Shown here one piece after another: positions 23,017-31,812 of a DNA stretch of 34,507 nucleotides. The notes below the pieces were generated by a model, which was not told the DNA's origin, made no database searches, and worked only from the letters and a program-made list of their open reading frames with translations. Numbering within the stretch: the stretch's first letter is position 1; each line of letters begins with the position of its first letter. This DNA is from Rhodoferax sp. (lineage in GTDB: Bacteria > Pseudomonadota > Gammaproteobacteria > Burkholderiales > Burkholderiaceae_C), in contig JAQTSL010000003.1 in the NCBI GenBank assembly GCA_028711355.1, positions 1 to 34,507 of the forward strand. Direction: 5' to 3'. The position numbers were made by a program, and so were the translations under genes.

Positions 23017-24746
23017 GCCGCAGCATCGCCTACACCTCCAGCCCGCTGCTGGCCAGCCCGACGCCGGTCTGGCGTAGCAAGTTCATCGTGGCAACCATGG
23101 CGCTGGCGTTTGCCGGTTTATTTGGACGCGCCGTTTATATCCAGGTACTCGAAAACGACTTTTTCCAAAGGCAGGGCAATGCGCGTTACGGCCGCACCCT
23201 GGCGCTGCCAGCCAGCCGCGGACGCATTCTGGACCGCAATGGCGTGGTGCTGGCCAGCAGCATCCCGGTGCCCAGTATCTGGGCCATTCCCGAAGATGTC
23301 GATCGCCAGTCAGACAACCTGAAGAAACTGGCCGGGTTACTGGGGCTGTCGTTGCCCGAGTTGAACAAAAAACTCGAAGACGAAGACAAGAGTTTTGTCT
23401 GGCTCAAACGCCAGGTCGATGATGCGGTGGGGCGTGACATCGACGCGCTGAAGATCAAAGGCGTTTATCAGCGCAAGGAATACAAGCGTCACTATCCCGA
23501 CGGTGAGGCCTCGGCGCACGTGGTTGGCTTTACCAACGTCGAAGACCAGGGCCAGGAAGGCATGGAATTGGCCTTTAACAAAGCCCTGGGCGGGCGCGAT
23601 GGCTCGCGTCGCGTCATCAAGGACCGTATGGGCCGCGTGGTGGAAGATGTGGGTGAACAGGTGGCGCCGGTCGATGGGCGCGACTTGCAGCTCAGCCTGG
23701 ACAGCAAGGTCCAGTTTTTTGCCTACCAGACGCTCAAAGAAGCGGTGCTGATGCACAAAGCCCGTGCCGGCAGCGTGGTCGTGCTGGATGTGCAAACCGG
23801 TGAGGTGCTGGCCTTGGCCAACTACCCCAGCTATACGCCGGGCAAGCGCAAGAACCTCAGCGGTGAGCAATTGCGTAACCGGGCCTTGACCGACAGTTTT
23901 GAGCCAGGCTCCACCATGAAGCCGTTTGTCATCTCGCTGGCACTCGATACCGGCCGGGTGACGCCTGACACGCCGATCCAGACCGCGCCCGGGCGGCTGA
24001 CCATTGGCAACGCCACCATCAGCGATTCGCACGCGCATGGGCTACTCAGCGTGACCGAGGTGATCCAGAAATCGAGCAACATCGGCACCGCCAAGATTGC
24101 CTTGCAGATGCCTGCGCGTGAGATGTGGGAGCTGTACAGCAACGTCGGCTTTGGGCAAAAGCCACAGGTGCCGTTCCCGGGTGCCGTCAGCGGGCGCCTG
24201 CGCCCCTACAAGAGCTGGCGCCCGATTGAGCAGGCCACCATGAGTTACGGCTACGGTGTCTCGGTCAGCCTGATGCAGTTGGCGCACGCCTACACCTTGT
24301 TTGGCCGTGACGGCGACCTGGTGCCGCTGTCGTTGCTCAGGGTCACGCAGCCGGTGCTTGGCACGCCAGTGATCAAGGCGCAGGTGGCGCGCGATGTGCG
24401 GCATATGCTGCATCTGGTGACTGGCCCGGGCGGCACCGCACCCAAGGCGCAGACCATGGGCTATTCGGTCGGCGGCAAAACCGGCACCGCGCACAAGCAG
24501 GAAGGGCACGGCTACGCCAGCAAGAAATATCGCGGCGTGTTTGCTGGACTGGCGCCGATCGATGCGCCGCGCATTGTGGTAGCGGTGATGATCGACGAGC
24601 CCAGCAATGGCCAGTATTTTGGTGGTGACGTGGCTGCACCGGTGTTCAGCAAAACGGTGCAGCAGACGCTGCGGGTGCTGGGCGTGGCGCCCGATATGAC
24701 GGTCAAGCCGCAGGTGGTGACCGATGCGGTCGAGGAAAGTTTCTGA
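23013..24746 (+). CDS. ftsI: Peptidoglycan transpeptidase FtsI (PBP3)
   Basis: Septal class B penicillin-binding protein that cross-links new peptidoglycan with FtsW. 577 aa: an N-terminal membrane helix (about residues 25-47), the pedestal domain with RGRILDRNGVVLA, and the transpeptidase domain with all three active-site motifs: STMK (Ser300, Lys303), SSN (354-356) and KTG (489-491). Overlaps ftsL by 4 bp, and its TGA shares the A with the murEF ATG. Confidence 0.97.
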   Translation: MSRSIAYTSSPLLASPTPVWRSKFIVATMALAFAGLFGRAVYIQVLENDFFQRQGNARYGRTLALPASRGRILDRNGVVLASSIPVPSIWAIPEDVDRQSDNLKKLAGLLGLSLPELNKKLEDEDKSFVWLKRQVDDAVGRDIDALKIKGVYQRKEYKRHYPDGEASAHVVGFTNVEDQGQEGMELAFNKALGGRDGSRRVIKDRMGRVVEDVGEQVAPVDGRDLQLSLDSKVQFFAYQTLKEAVLMHKARAGSVVVLDVQTGEVLALANYPSYTPGKRKNLSGEQLRNRALTDSFEPGSTMKPFVISLALDTGRVTPDTPIQTAPGRLTIGNATISDSHAHGLLSVTEVIQKSSNIGTAKIALQMPAREMWELYSNVGFGQKPQVPFPGAVSGRLRPYKSWRPIEQATMSYGYGVSVSLMQLAHAYTLFGRDGDLVPLSLLRVTQPVLGTPVIKAQVARDVRHMLHLVTGPGGTAPKAQTMGYSVGGKTGTAHKQEGHGYASKKYRGVFAGLAPIDAPRIVVAVMIDEPSNGQYFGGDVAAPVFSKTVQQTLRVLGVAPDMTVKPQVVTDAVEESF

Positions 24747-27721
24747 TGCAGTTGCTGCACTCCCCTGAACAAGCCGCGCAGTGGTTGCGGGCCAAGGGCT
24801 GTACCGGCCTGGGTTGCGATAGCCGCAAGTTGCAGCCGGGCGACGGTTTGCTGGCGTGGCCCGGTGCCCGCTCCGATGCGCGTAGCCACGTCATGGCAGC
24901 GCTACCGGCGGGTGCGCCAGCTTGTTTGGTCGAGGCTGAAGGGGTCGAGCGTTTTGGTTTGAGCGACGCGCGCGTCGCCAGTTACCCCGGCTTGCAGGCG
25001 CACAGCGGCCTGGTGGCCGACGCCTTCTTTGAGCACCCCAGCCAGCAGCTCAAGCTGCTGGCGGTGACTGGCACCAACGGCAAGACGTCAAGCGCCTGGT
25101 GGATCGCCCAGGCGCTCTCAAATTTAAAGCGGCCTGGGCCCGTGCGCTGTGCTGTGATCGGTACTTTGGGCATTGGTTACGGACCAGCGCTGGTGGCCAC
25201 CGGTCTGACCACCCCCGACGCGCCGACGCTGCAGACGGCGCTGGCCCGACTGGTCGCCGAGGGTGCGCAGGCCTGCGCCATCGAAGCGTCTTCGATCGGG
25301 CTGCAAGAGCATCGTCTGGACGGCACCTGCATCCACACGGCGCTGTTGACCAACCTGACGCAAGACCATCTGGACTACCACGGCAACATGGCTGCTTACG
25401 GCGCCGCCAAGGCGGCGTTGTTTGACTGGCCCGGCCTGCGCGCGGCGGTGATCAATGTCGATGACCCGTTTGGCGCGGCACTGGCGCAACGGTTGGCGGC
25501 ACGCCAGCAAGTTGATGCGCCAGCACTCTGGACGCTGTCGGTGCGCACTGGTGCCGACAACCACGCACGCTTGCAGGCGCAGGCGATCGAGCACGCCAGC
25601 GGCGGCGTCGGTTTTGACGTGGTTGAAGGCGTGCAGCGCGTGCGGCTGGCGACCCAACTGGTGGGCGACTACAACGTGGCCAACCTGCTGGGCGTGATTG
25701 CCGCGCTGCGCACGCTGGAGGTGCCGCTGGTTGATGCGGTACAGGCCTGCGCCGCACTGACCCCGGTGCCCGGGCGCATGGAATGCGTCAGCCTGCCAGG
25801 CCAGCCGCTGGTGGCGGTGGACTATGCCCATACGCCCGACGCACTGGCCAAGGCGTTGGATGCTTTGCGCCCCTTGGCGCAGCAACGCGGCGGCAAGCTG
25901 TGGTGTGTTTTTGGCTGCGGCGGTGACCGCGACAACAGCAAACGGCCGCTGATGGGTGCGCTGGCCGGGCGTGCTGCCGACTGCGTGCTGGTGACCAGCG
26001 ACAACCCGCGCAGCGAGGTGATGGAGGCCATCATCAGTCAGATATTGCTCGGTCTGGAGGGCGTGCCGGGGGTGCGGGTCGAGCCCGACCGGGCACGCGC
26101 CATCGCCCAGGCCATCGACGCCGCGGCGCCAGAAGACGTACTGCTGGTGGCGGGCAAGGGGCACGAGGATTACCAGGAAATCAAGGGCCAGCGGTTGCCG
26201 TTTTCCGACCTGGTGCAGGTGCGCCAGGCGCTGGCGCTGCGCGTCGGGGTTGCGGGTGAAACCACCGCTGCACCGTCCCAACTGAGCGCGTCGGTGTCGA
26301 TGATGATGACGGCGGCACAGGTGAGCGGTTGGCTGGCTTCGGCCACGTCCGTCGGACTGGCAGAAGGAGCCACGTTTGGCTTTGACCGGGTGCAGACCGA
26401 CTCGCGCAGCGTCGCACCCGGTGATCTGTTTGTGGCGCTGCGCGGTGAGCACTTTGACGCCAGCGACTTTCTGGCCGACGTGCGCGCCAAGGGTGCGCTG
26501 GCCGCCATCTGCCAGGGTGACCAGGCGGCCGCCAAGCTGGCGCAGGCCGGATTGCCAGGCTGGCGGGTTGTCGATACACGCCGGGCGCTGGCGCAATTGG
26601 CCGCTGGTTACCGGGCCCAGTTTGCACTGCCGCTGATCGGTGTCACCGGCAGCAATGGCAAAACCACGGTAACGCAGATGATCGCGTCGATCCTGCGCGC
26701 CGACCAGGGCGCGGCGGCGCTGGCCACGCAGGGGAATCTGAACAACGACATTGGCGTGCCGCAAACCGTGCTGCGGCTACGCCCGGCGCACCAGATTGCG
26801 GTGGTTGAAATGGGCATGAACCACCCTGGCGAGATCGCCAGCCTGGCAGCGGTGGCCCAGCCGACCGTGGCGCTGGTCAACAACGCGCAGCGCGAGCATC
26901 TGGAATTCATGCAGACGGTGCAGGCCGTGGCAGAGGAAAATGGCTCGGTCATCAGCGCTTTGCCGCCCGATGGCGTGGCGGTCTTTCCGGCCGACGATGC
27001 CTTTAGTGGGCGCTGGGCCACGCTGGCTGGCAACCGGCGCACGCTGCGTTTTGCGGTTGACGCCAGCGTGGCTGCCGAGGTGTTTGTATTGCAGGCGACC
27101 TGGAATCAAGCCGCGTGGCAGGTGCGCGCCGCCACGCCAGCCGGTGAGCTGGTTTACACACTGCACATTGCCGGTGCGCACAACGTCAAAAATTCGCTGG
27201 CGGCCATGGCGTGCGCGCTGGCCGCGGGCGTGTCGCTGGCCGCGATTGCCCAGGGCCTGTGCGCTTTTGAACCGGTCAAAGGACGCAGCCGGGCGCTGCA
27301 AGTGAGCTATCAGGGCCGCAGCATTACGTTGGTGGACGACAGCTACAACGCCAACCCCGATTCGGTGCGCGCCGCCATCAATGTGCTGGCCACGCTGCCG
27401 GGGCCACGCCTGCTGGTGCTGGGCGACATGGGCGAGGTGGGCGACCAGGGGCCGCAGTTTCACGCCGAGGCGCTGCGCGATGCGCTTACAAAAAATATAG
27501 AAAAAGTGCTGGTCACCGGTGCTGCTACTGCGCAAGCCGCTATGCAATTTAAAGCGGTCAAGGTGCTGCCCGAGATTGATGCGTTGCAAGCAGCGGTGCT
27601 GGCCGAGCTGCCGGTGGTTGCCAGCGTGCTGGTCAAGGGCTCACGCTTCATGCAGATGGAGCGGGTGGTGCAGGCGGTGCTGGCGGCCACGTCGCCGCTG
27701 GAGGGGGACAAGACATGTTGA
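24746..27721 (+). CDS. murEF: Bifunctional MurE-MurF fusion
   Basis: A 991-aa fusion catalysing two successive cytosolic ligations: MurE adds meso-diaminopimelate to UDP-MurNAc-Ala-Glu, and MurF adds D-Ala-D-Ala. The MurE half (about 1-505) has the ATP loop GTNGKTSS (109-116), and DNPR (419-422), the motif that selects meso-DAP rather than lysine. A linker rich in Thr/Ala/Ser (about 500-518) leads into MurF, which begins MMMTAAQVSGWL at about residue 519 and has VTGSNGKTTVTQM (from about residue 631) and DDSYNANPDS. There is no internal stop or frameshift. Two AT-rich repeat-like patches lie at 25111-25132 and 27520-27557. Such fusions are known from other Burkholderiales (for example Bordetella). 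mraY overlaps by 7 bp. Confidence 0.96.
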   Translation: MQLLHSPEQAAQWLRAKGCTGLGCDSRKLQPGDGLLAWPGARSDARSHVMAALPAGAPACLVEAEGVERFGLSDARVASYPGLQAHSGLVADAFFEHPSQQLKLLAVTGTNGKTSSAWWIAQALSNLKRPGPVRCAVIGTLGIGYGPALVATGLTTPDAPTLQTALARLVAEGAQACAIEASSIGLQEHRLDGTCIHTALLTNLTQDHLDYHGNMAAYGAAKAALFDWPGLRAAVINVDDPFGAALAQRLAARQQVDAPALWTLSVRTGADNHARLQAQAIEHASGGVGFDVVEGVQRVRLATQLVGDYNVANLLGVIAALRTLEVPLVDAVQACAALTPVPGRMECVSLPGQPLVAVDYAHTPDALAKALDALRPLAQQRGGKLWCVFGCGGDRDNSKRPLMGALAGRAADCVLVTSDNPRSEVMEAIISQILLGLEGVPGVRVEPDRARAIAQAIDAAAPEDVLLVAGKGHEDYQEIKGQRLPFSDLVQVRQALALRVGVAGETTAAPSQLSASVSMMMTAAQVSGWLASATSVGLAEGATFGFDRVQTDSRSVAPGDLFVALRGEHFDASDFLADVRAKGALAAICQGDQAAAKLAQAGLPGWRVVDTRRALAQLAAGYRAQFALPLIGVTGSNGKTTVTQMIASILRADQGAAALATQGNLNNDIGVPQTVLRLRPAHQIAVVEMGMNHPGEIASLAAVAQPTVALVNNAQREHLEFMQTVQAVAEENGSVISALPPDGVAVFPADDAFSGRWATLAGNRRTLRFAVDASVAAEVFVLQATWNQAAWQVRAATPAGELVYTLHIAGAHNVKNSLAAMACALAAGVSLAAIAQGLCAFEPVKGRSRALQVSYQGRSITLVDDSYNANPDSVRAAINVLATLPGPRLLVLGDMGEVGDQGPQFHAEALRDALTKNIEKVLVTGAATAQAAMQFKAVKVLPEIDALQAAVLAELPVVASVLVKGSRFMQMERVVQAVLAATSPLEGDKTC
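27520..27557 (-). repeat. Intragenic dispersed repeat-like patch in the MurF part
   Basis: Contains GCGCAAGCCGCTATGCAATTT followed by AAAGCGG. TGCGCAAGC[C/A]GCTA matches the inverse of the rlmI patch. The CAATTTAAAGCGG end recurs, with one added base, at 25111-25132 in the MurE part. It codes in frame for about TAQAAMQFKAV. Confidence 0.4.
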
Positions 27722-28893
27722 TCTGGCTGGCGCAATGGTTGCAAACGCTGTCGCCCGACCTGGGCTTCTTGCGCGTGTTCCAGTATCAGACCTTCCGCGC
27801 GGTGATGGCTGCCATGACGGCCTTGTTGATGGGGTTGGCCGCTGGGCCGTGGGTGATCCGCCGTCTGACGGAGCTGAAGATCGGCCAGCCGATTCGCGGC
27901 TACGGCATGGAATCGCACCTGAGCAAAAGCGGCACCCCGACCATGGGCGGCGTGCTGATCTTGCTGTGCATTGCGGTTTCTACCTTGTTGTGGTTTGACT
28001 GGAGCAACCGCTTTGTCTGGATCGTGCTGATTGTGACGCTGGGCTTTGGCGCCATTGGTTGGGTCGATGACTGGCGCAAGGTGGTCAACAAAGACCCCGA
28101 GGGGATGCGCTCGCGCGAGAAATATTTCTGGCAGTCGGCGATCGGCCTGGTGGCGGCGCTGTACCTGGTGTTTTCCATTTCAGAGAACACCAACTACCGC
28201 GTGCTGGAACTGTTTTTTACCTGGGTCCAGTCGGGCTTTGACCTGAGTCTGCCGCCCAAGGCCGGGCTGATGGTGCCATTTTTCAAGGAGATCAGCTACC
28301 CGCTGGGCGTGCTGGGCTTTGTGATCTTGTCGTACCTGGTGATCGTCGGGTCGAGCAACGCGGTCAACCTGACCGACGGTCTGGACGGTCTGGCGATCAT
28401 GCCGGTGGTGATGGTTGGCGCCTGTCTGGGCATTTTTTCCTATGTCACCGGTAACGTGGTGTTTGCGCGCTACTTGTTGCTGCCGCACATTGCCGGGGCC
28501 GGCGAGCTGATGATCTTTTGCGCCGCCATGGCCGGTGCCGGGCTGGCCTTTTTGTGGTTCAACACGCACCCGGCGCAGGTGTTCATGGGCGACGTTGGCG
28601 CGCTGGCGTTGGGTGGGGCGCTGGGCACCATTGCGGTGATCGTGCGGCAAGAGATTGTGCTGGCGATCATGGGCGGCGTGTTTGTGGCCGAAGCGTTGTC
28701 GGTGATGTTGCAGGTGGCGTATTTCAAGTACACCAAAAAGCGCACCGGTATTGGCCAGCGCATCTTGAAGATGGCGCCGCTGCACCACCATTTTGAGAAA
28801 AGCGGCTGGAAAGAAACGCAAGTGGTGGTGCGCTTCTGGATCATCACCATACTGCTGTGTCTGGTCGGGCTGACCACCTTGAAGCTGCGTTAA
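27715..28893 (+). CDS. mraY: Phospho-MurNAc-pentapeptide translocase MraY
   Basis: Integral membrane enzyme that transfers phospho-MurNAc-pentapeptide to undecaprenyl phosphate, making lipid I. 392 aa with about ten helices. Conserved sequence includes SKSGTPTMGGVLILL, GWVDDWRKVVNKDPEGM (the catalytic Asp pair), SSNAVNLTDGLDGLAIMPV, FMGDVGALALGG and KMAPLHHHFEKSGWKETQVV. It is slightly longer than E. coli MraY (360), mainly through loops about residues 150-190. It overlaps murEF by 7 bp, but 136 bp separate it from murD. Confidence 0.97.
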   Translation: MLIWLAQWLQTLSPDLGFLRVFQYQTFRAVMAAMTALLMGLAAGPWVIRRLTELKIGQPIRGYGMESHLSKSGTPTMGGVLILLCIAVSTLLWFDWSNRFVWIVLIVTLGFGAIGWVDDWRKVVNKDPEGMRSREKYFWQSAIGLVAALYLVFSISENTNYRVLELFFTWVQSGFDLSLPPKAGLMVPFFKEISYPLGVLGFVILSYLVIVGSSNAVNLTDGLDGLAIMPVVMVGACLGIFSYVTGNVVFARYLLLPHIAGAGELMIFCAAMAGAGLAFLWFNTHPAQVFMGDVGALALGGALGTIAVIVRQEIVLAIMGGVFVAEALSVMLQVAYFKYTKKRTGIGQRILKMAPLHHHFEKSGWKETQVVVRFWIITILLCLVGLTTLKLR

Positions 28894-28914
28894 CGTTCAT
28901 GGCAATAAATCCAC

Positions 28915-29029
28915 CCCGAAGCATGAAAAATAGCTGTCATTGCGGGCCGCGACCCGCAATCCAGTGCGTCCAAATTCATGGATACCGGGTCGTGGCCCGG
29001 TATGACAACCTGTCTTTTCACGCTAAATC
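28915..29029 (+). repeat. Hairpin-forming dispersed repeat, copy 2 (upstream of murD)
   Basis: About 115 bp aligning with 3702-3830. Hairpins: TGCGGG/CCCGCA (about 28941-28958) and ATACCGGG/CCCGGTAT (about 28983-29002). It ends directly at the murD ATG, leaving no recognisable Shine-Dalgarno. Confidence 0.85.
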
Positions 29030-30547
29030 ATGAACGATCTGCAAGACCAACACGTTCTGATTCTCGGCCTGGGCGCTTCGGGCCTGGCGATGGCGCGCTG
29101 GTGCGTGCGCTGCGGCGCGCGGGTGACCGTGGCCGACACGCGCGCGGCACCACCGCAACTGGCCACTTTGCAGCGTGATGTACCTGCTGCGCAATTTGTC
29201 AGTGGTGTGCTGGATGCAGCGCTGGTGCAGGGCACCGACGTGCGTGCCGTGTTCAAGAGTCCGGGCCTGAGCCCGGTTCAAGTTGCTCCTGTGATGCAAG
29301 CAGCCAGCGCAAGGGGGCTGTGGGCTAGCGGCGAATTAGGCTTGTATGCCCGGGCGCTGGCGCAGCTCAAGACAGGACGCGGTTACGCACCTGCTGTGCT
29401 GGCCGTGACCGGCACCAACGGCAAAACCACGGTCACGTCGCTGACTGGGCAACTGGTCGAGCGCGCGGGTAAGACGGTGGCGGTGGCGGGCAACATCGGC
29501 CCCACGTTGCTCGACACGCTGGCCCAGCGGCTCGCTGCCGACGCGTTACCCGAGGTCTGGGTGCTGGAGCTTTCCAGCTTTCAGCTTGACGGCGTGCATG
29601 GTTTTGAGCCCACCGCCGCCGCAGTGCTCAACATCACCCAGGATCATCTGGACTGGCACGGCAGCATGGCCGCTTACGCGCAGACCAAGAGCAGCATCTT
29701 TGGCCAGCAGGGATTGATGGTGCTCAACCGCGACGACGACGAAGTCATGCGGATGCTGCCGCCCCCGACTAAGGTAAAACGGCAACGGCCACAGCAGCGC
29801 GCTTGCATCCTTTTTGGCGGTGACATGCCGCAGCGCCCGGGCGACTTTGGCATCGAGACCGTCAACGGCATGACGTGGCTGGTGCGTGCGCAGGAAGCCG
29901 ATGAAACCGGGCGCAAACCTGGCGCGGCGGCTGACCAGTTGTTTATCCAGCGCCTGCTGCCCGCCGATGCGCTGCGTATTCGGGGTCGCCACAACGCCCT
30001 CAACGCCTTGTCCGCGCTGGCGCTGGCCAGCAGCGCCGGTTGTGCGCTGGCTCCCATGCTATACGGTTTGCGCGACTACCGTGGTGAGCCGCACCGGGTG
30101 CAGCCAATCGGCAGCGTCAACGCGGTCGAATACTTTGACGACAGCAAAGGCACCAATGTCGGCGCCAGCGTGGCCGCGCTGATCGGGCTGGGTGCTGAGC
30201 GCAAAGTGGTGGTGATTCTGGGTGGCGAAGGCAAGGGGCAGGACTTTGCGCCACTGGCCGAGCCAGTGCGCCGCCTTGTGCGTGCGGTGCTGCTGATCGG
30301 GCGTGACGCGCCGATCATTCGCGCTGCGTTGGCCGACTGCGGAACGCCCCTGATCGATGCAAGCAGCATGGCCGACGCCGTGGCGCGGGCCAGCGCCCAA
30401 GCCCGCGCCGGTGACGCGGTGTTGATGTCGCCGGCCTGCGCCAGCTTTGACATGTTTGACAACTACGAGCACCGTGCCCACGCCTTTGTGCAAGCCGTGC
30501 GCGAGCTGGCGCTGGACGCTGGCACCGATCTGGAGGTGCCAGCGTGA
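29030..30547 (+). CDS. murD: UDP-N-acetylmuramoyl-L-alanine:D-glutamate ligase MurD
   Basis: Cytosolic Mur ligase that adds D-glutamate. 505 aa, longer than E. coli MurD (438), with an extended, basic loop in the central domain (about residues 244-263). ATP motif GTNGKTT (128-134), AVLNITQDHLDWHGSM, GRHNALNALSALALA and FDDSKGTNVGASVAAL are present; C-terminal SPACASFDMFDNYEHRAHAF is the substrate-binding end. The ATG is directly preceded by the hairpin repeat, with no clear ribosome site. The stop overlaps the ftsW start. Confidence 0.96.
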   Translation: MNDLQDQHVLILGLGASGLAMARWCVRCGARVTVADTRAAPPQLATLQRDVPAAQFVSGVLDAALVQGTDVRAVFKSPGLSPVQVAPVMQAASARGLWASGELGLYARALAQLKTGRGYAPAVLAVTGTNGKTTVTSLTGQLVERAGKTVAVAGNIGPTLLDTLAQRLAADALPEVWVLELSSFQLDGVHGFEPTAAAVLNITQDHLDWHGSMAAYAQTKSSIFGQQGLMVLNRDDDEVMRMLPPPTKVKRQRPQQRACILFGGDMPQRPGDFGIETVNGMTWLVRAQEADETGRKPGAAADQLFIQRLLPADALRIRGRHNALNALSALALASSAGCALAPMLYGLRDYRGEPHRVQPIGSVNAVEYFDDSKGTNVGASVAALIGLGAERKVVVILGGEGKGQDFAPLAEPVRRLVRAVLLIGRDAPIIRAALADCGTPLIDASSMADAVARASAQARAGDAVLMSPACASFDMFDNYEHRAHAFVQAVRELALDAGTDLEVPA

Positions 30548-31812
30548 GCGCCGTCGCCATGACCTTGCAACAGCGCGTGCTGGGCTGGTTCGGCATGGCG
30601 TCTGTGCCTTCTGCCGATGTGTTGCCGGTGTGGCTGGGTCAGGGTCGGCTGACGGCCACACCGGCATCCATGGGGCGCGCCCAGGGCTATGACCAGGCGC
30701 TGGTATGGGTCTGCGTGGTGCTGTTGCTGTGGGGGCTGGTGATGGTCTATTCGGCGTCGATCGCACTGCCGCAAAACCCGCGCTTTGCCCGTTACACCCC
30801 AACCTACTTTTTGGCGCGTCACGCGATGTGGTTGTTGCTGGCACTGCTGGCGGCACTGCTGACCTACACCGTACCAATGGCGGTTTGGGAGCGGTCAGCG
30901 CGCCCGCTGTTTCTATTGTCGTTGTTGCTGCTGGTACTGGTGCTGATTCCGCACGTGGGCAAGGTGGTCTATGGCGCGCGGCGCTGGATCGGCGTTGGGC
31001 CGATGAGTTTTCAGCCGTCCGAGTTGGCCAAGTTGACCGTGCTGCTGTACGCGGCAGATTACATGGTGCGCAAGATGGATGTGAAAGAGCGCTTTTTTCA
31101 CGCGGTTTGGCCGATGGGCGCAGCGGTGGCGGTGGTCGGGGTGCTGTTGCTGGCCGAGCCCGATATGGGCGCCTTTATGGTGATCGCGGTGATTGCCATG
31201 GGCATATTGTTTCTGGGTGGCGTCAATGCGCGCATGTTTTTTGTGATTGCGACCATTCTGGTGGTGGCGTTCAGCTTGATCATTGCGTCGAGCCAGTGGC
31301 GGCGTGAGCGCATTTTTGCCTACCTGGACCCGTGGAGCGAGACCAACGCGCTGGCCAAGGGTTACCAGCTTACCCATTCGCTGATTGCCATTGGTCGCGG
31401 CGAAATATTTGGCGTGGGGTTGGGCGGCAGCGTCGAAAAGCTCAACTGGCTGCCCGAGGCGCATACCGACTTTTTGCTGGCGGTGATCGGCGAAGAGTTT
31501 GGCCTGATCGGCGTGGTACTGGTGATCGGCCTGTTTCTGTGGCTGGTGCGGCGCATGATGTCGATTGGCCGCCAGGCGATTGCGCTGGAGCGGGTCTTTG
31601 CCGGGCTGGTGGCGCAGGGGGTGGCGGTCTGGATGGGGTTTCAGGCGTTCATCAACATGGGCGTGAACCTGGGAGCCTTGCCGACCAAGGGCCTGACGTT
31701 GCCGCTGATGAGCTACGGCGGCTCGGCGGTGCTGATCAACCTGGTGGCGATTGCCGTGGTACTGCGCGTTGACAGAGAGAACAGAACGCTCATGCACGGA
31801 GGCCGGGTATGA
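30544..31812 (+). CDS. ftsW: Septal peptidoglycan glycosyltransferase FtsW
   Basis: SEDS-family polymerase that works with FtsI at the septum. 422 aa from a GTG at 30544 overlapping the murD stop (GTGA); an ATG at 30559 is an alternative. After a ~50-residue cytoplasmic part come about ten helices. SEDS motifs: GARRWIGVGPMSFQPSELAK, LLAEPDMGAFMVI, YQLTHSLIAIGRGEIFGVGL, LPEAHTDFLLAVIGEEFG and the C-terminal LPTKGLTLPLMSYGGSAVL. Position between murD and murG is standard. Confidence 0.97.
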   Translation: MSAVAMTLQQRVLGWFGMASVPSADVLPVWLGQGRLTATPASMGRAQGYDQALVWVCVVLLLWGLVMVYSASIALPQNPRFARYTPTYFLARHAMWLLLALLAALLTYTVPMAVWERSARPLFLLSLLLLVLVLIPHVGKVVYGARRWIGVGPMSFQPSELAKLTVLLYAADYMVRKMDVKERFFHAVWPMGAAVAVVGVLLLAEPDMGAFMVIAVIAMGILFLGGVNARMFFVIATILVVAFSLIIASSQWRRERIFAYLDPWSETNALAKGYQLTHSLIAIGRGEIFGVGLGGSVEKLNWLPEAHTDFLLAVIGEEFGLIGVVLVIGLFLWLVRRMMSIGRQAIALERVFAGLVAQGVAVWMGFQAFINMGVNLGALPTKGLTLPLMSYGGSAVLINLVAIAVVLRVDRENRTLMHGGRV

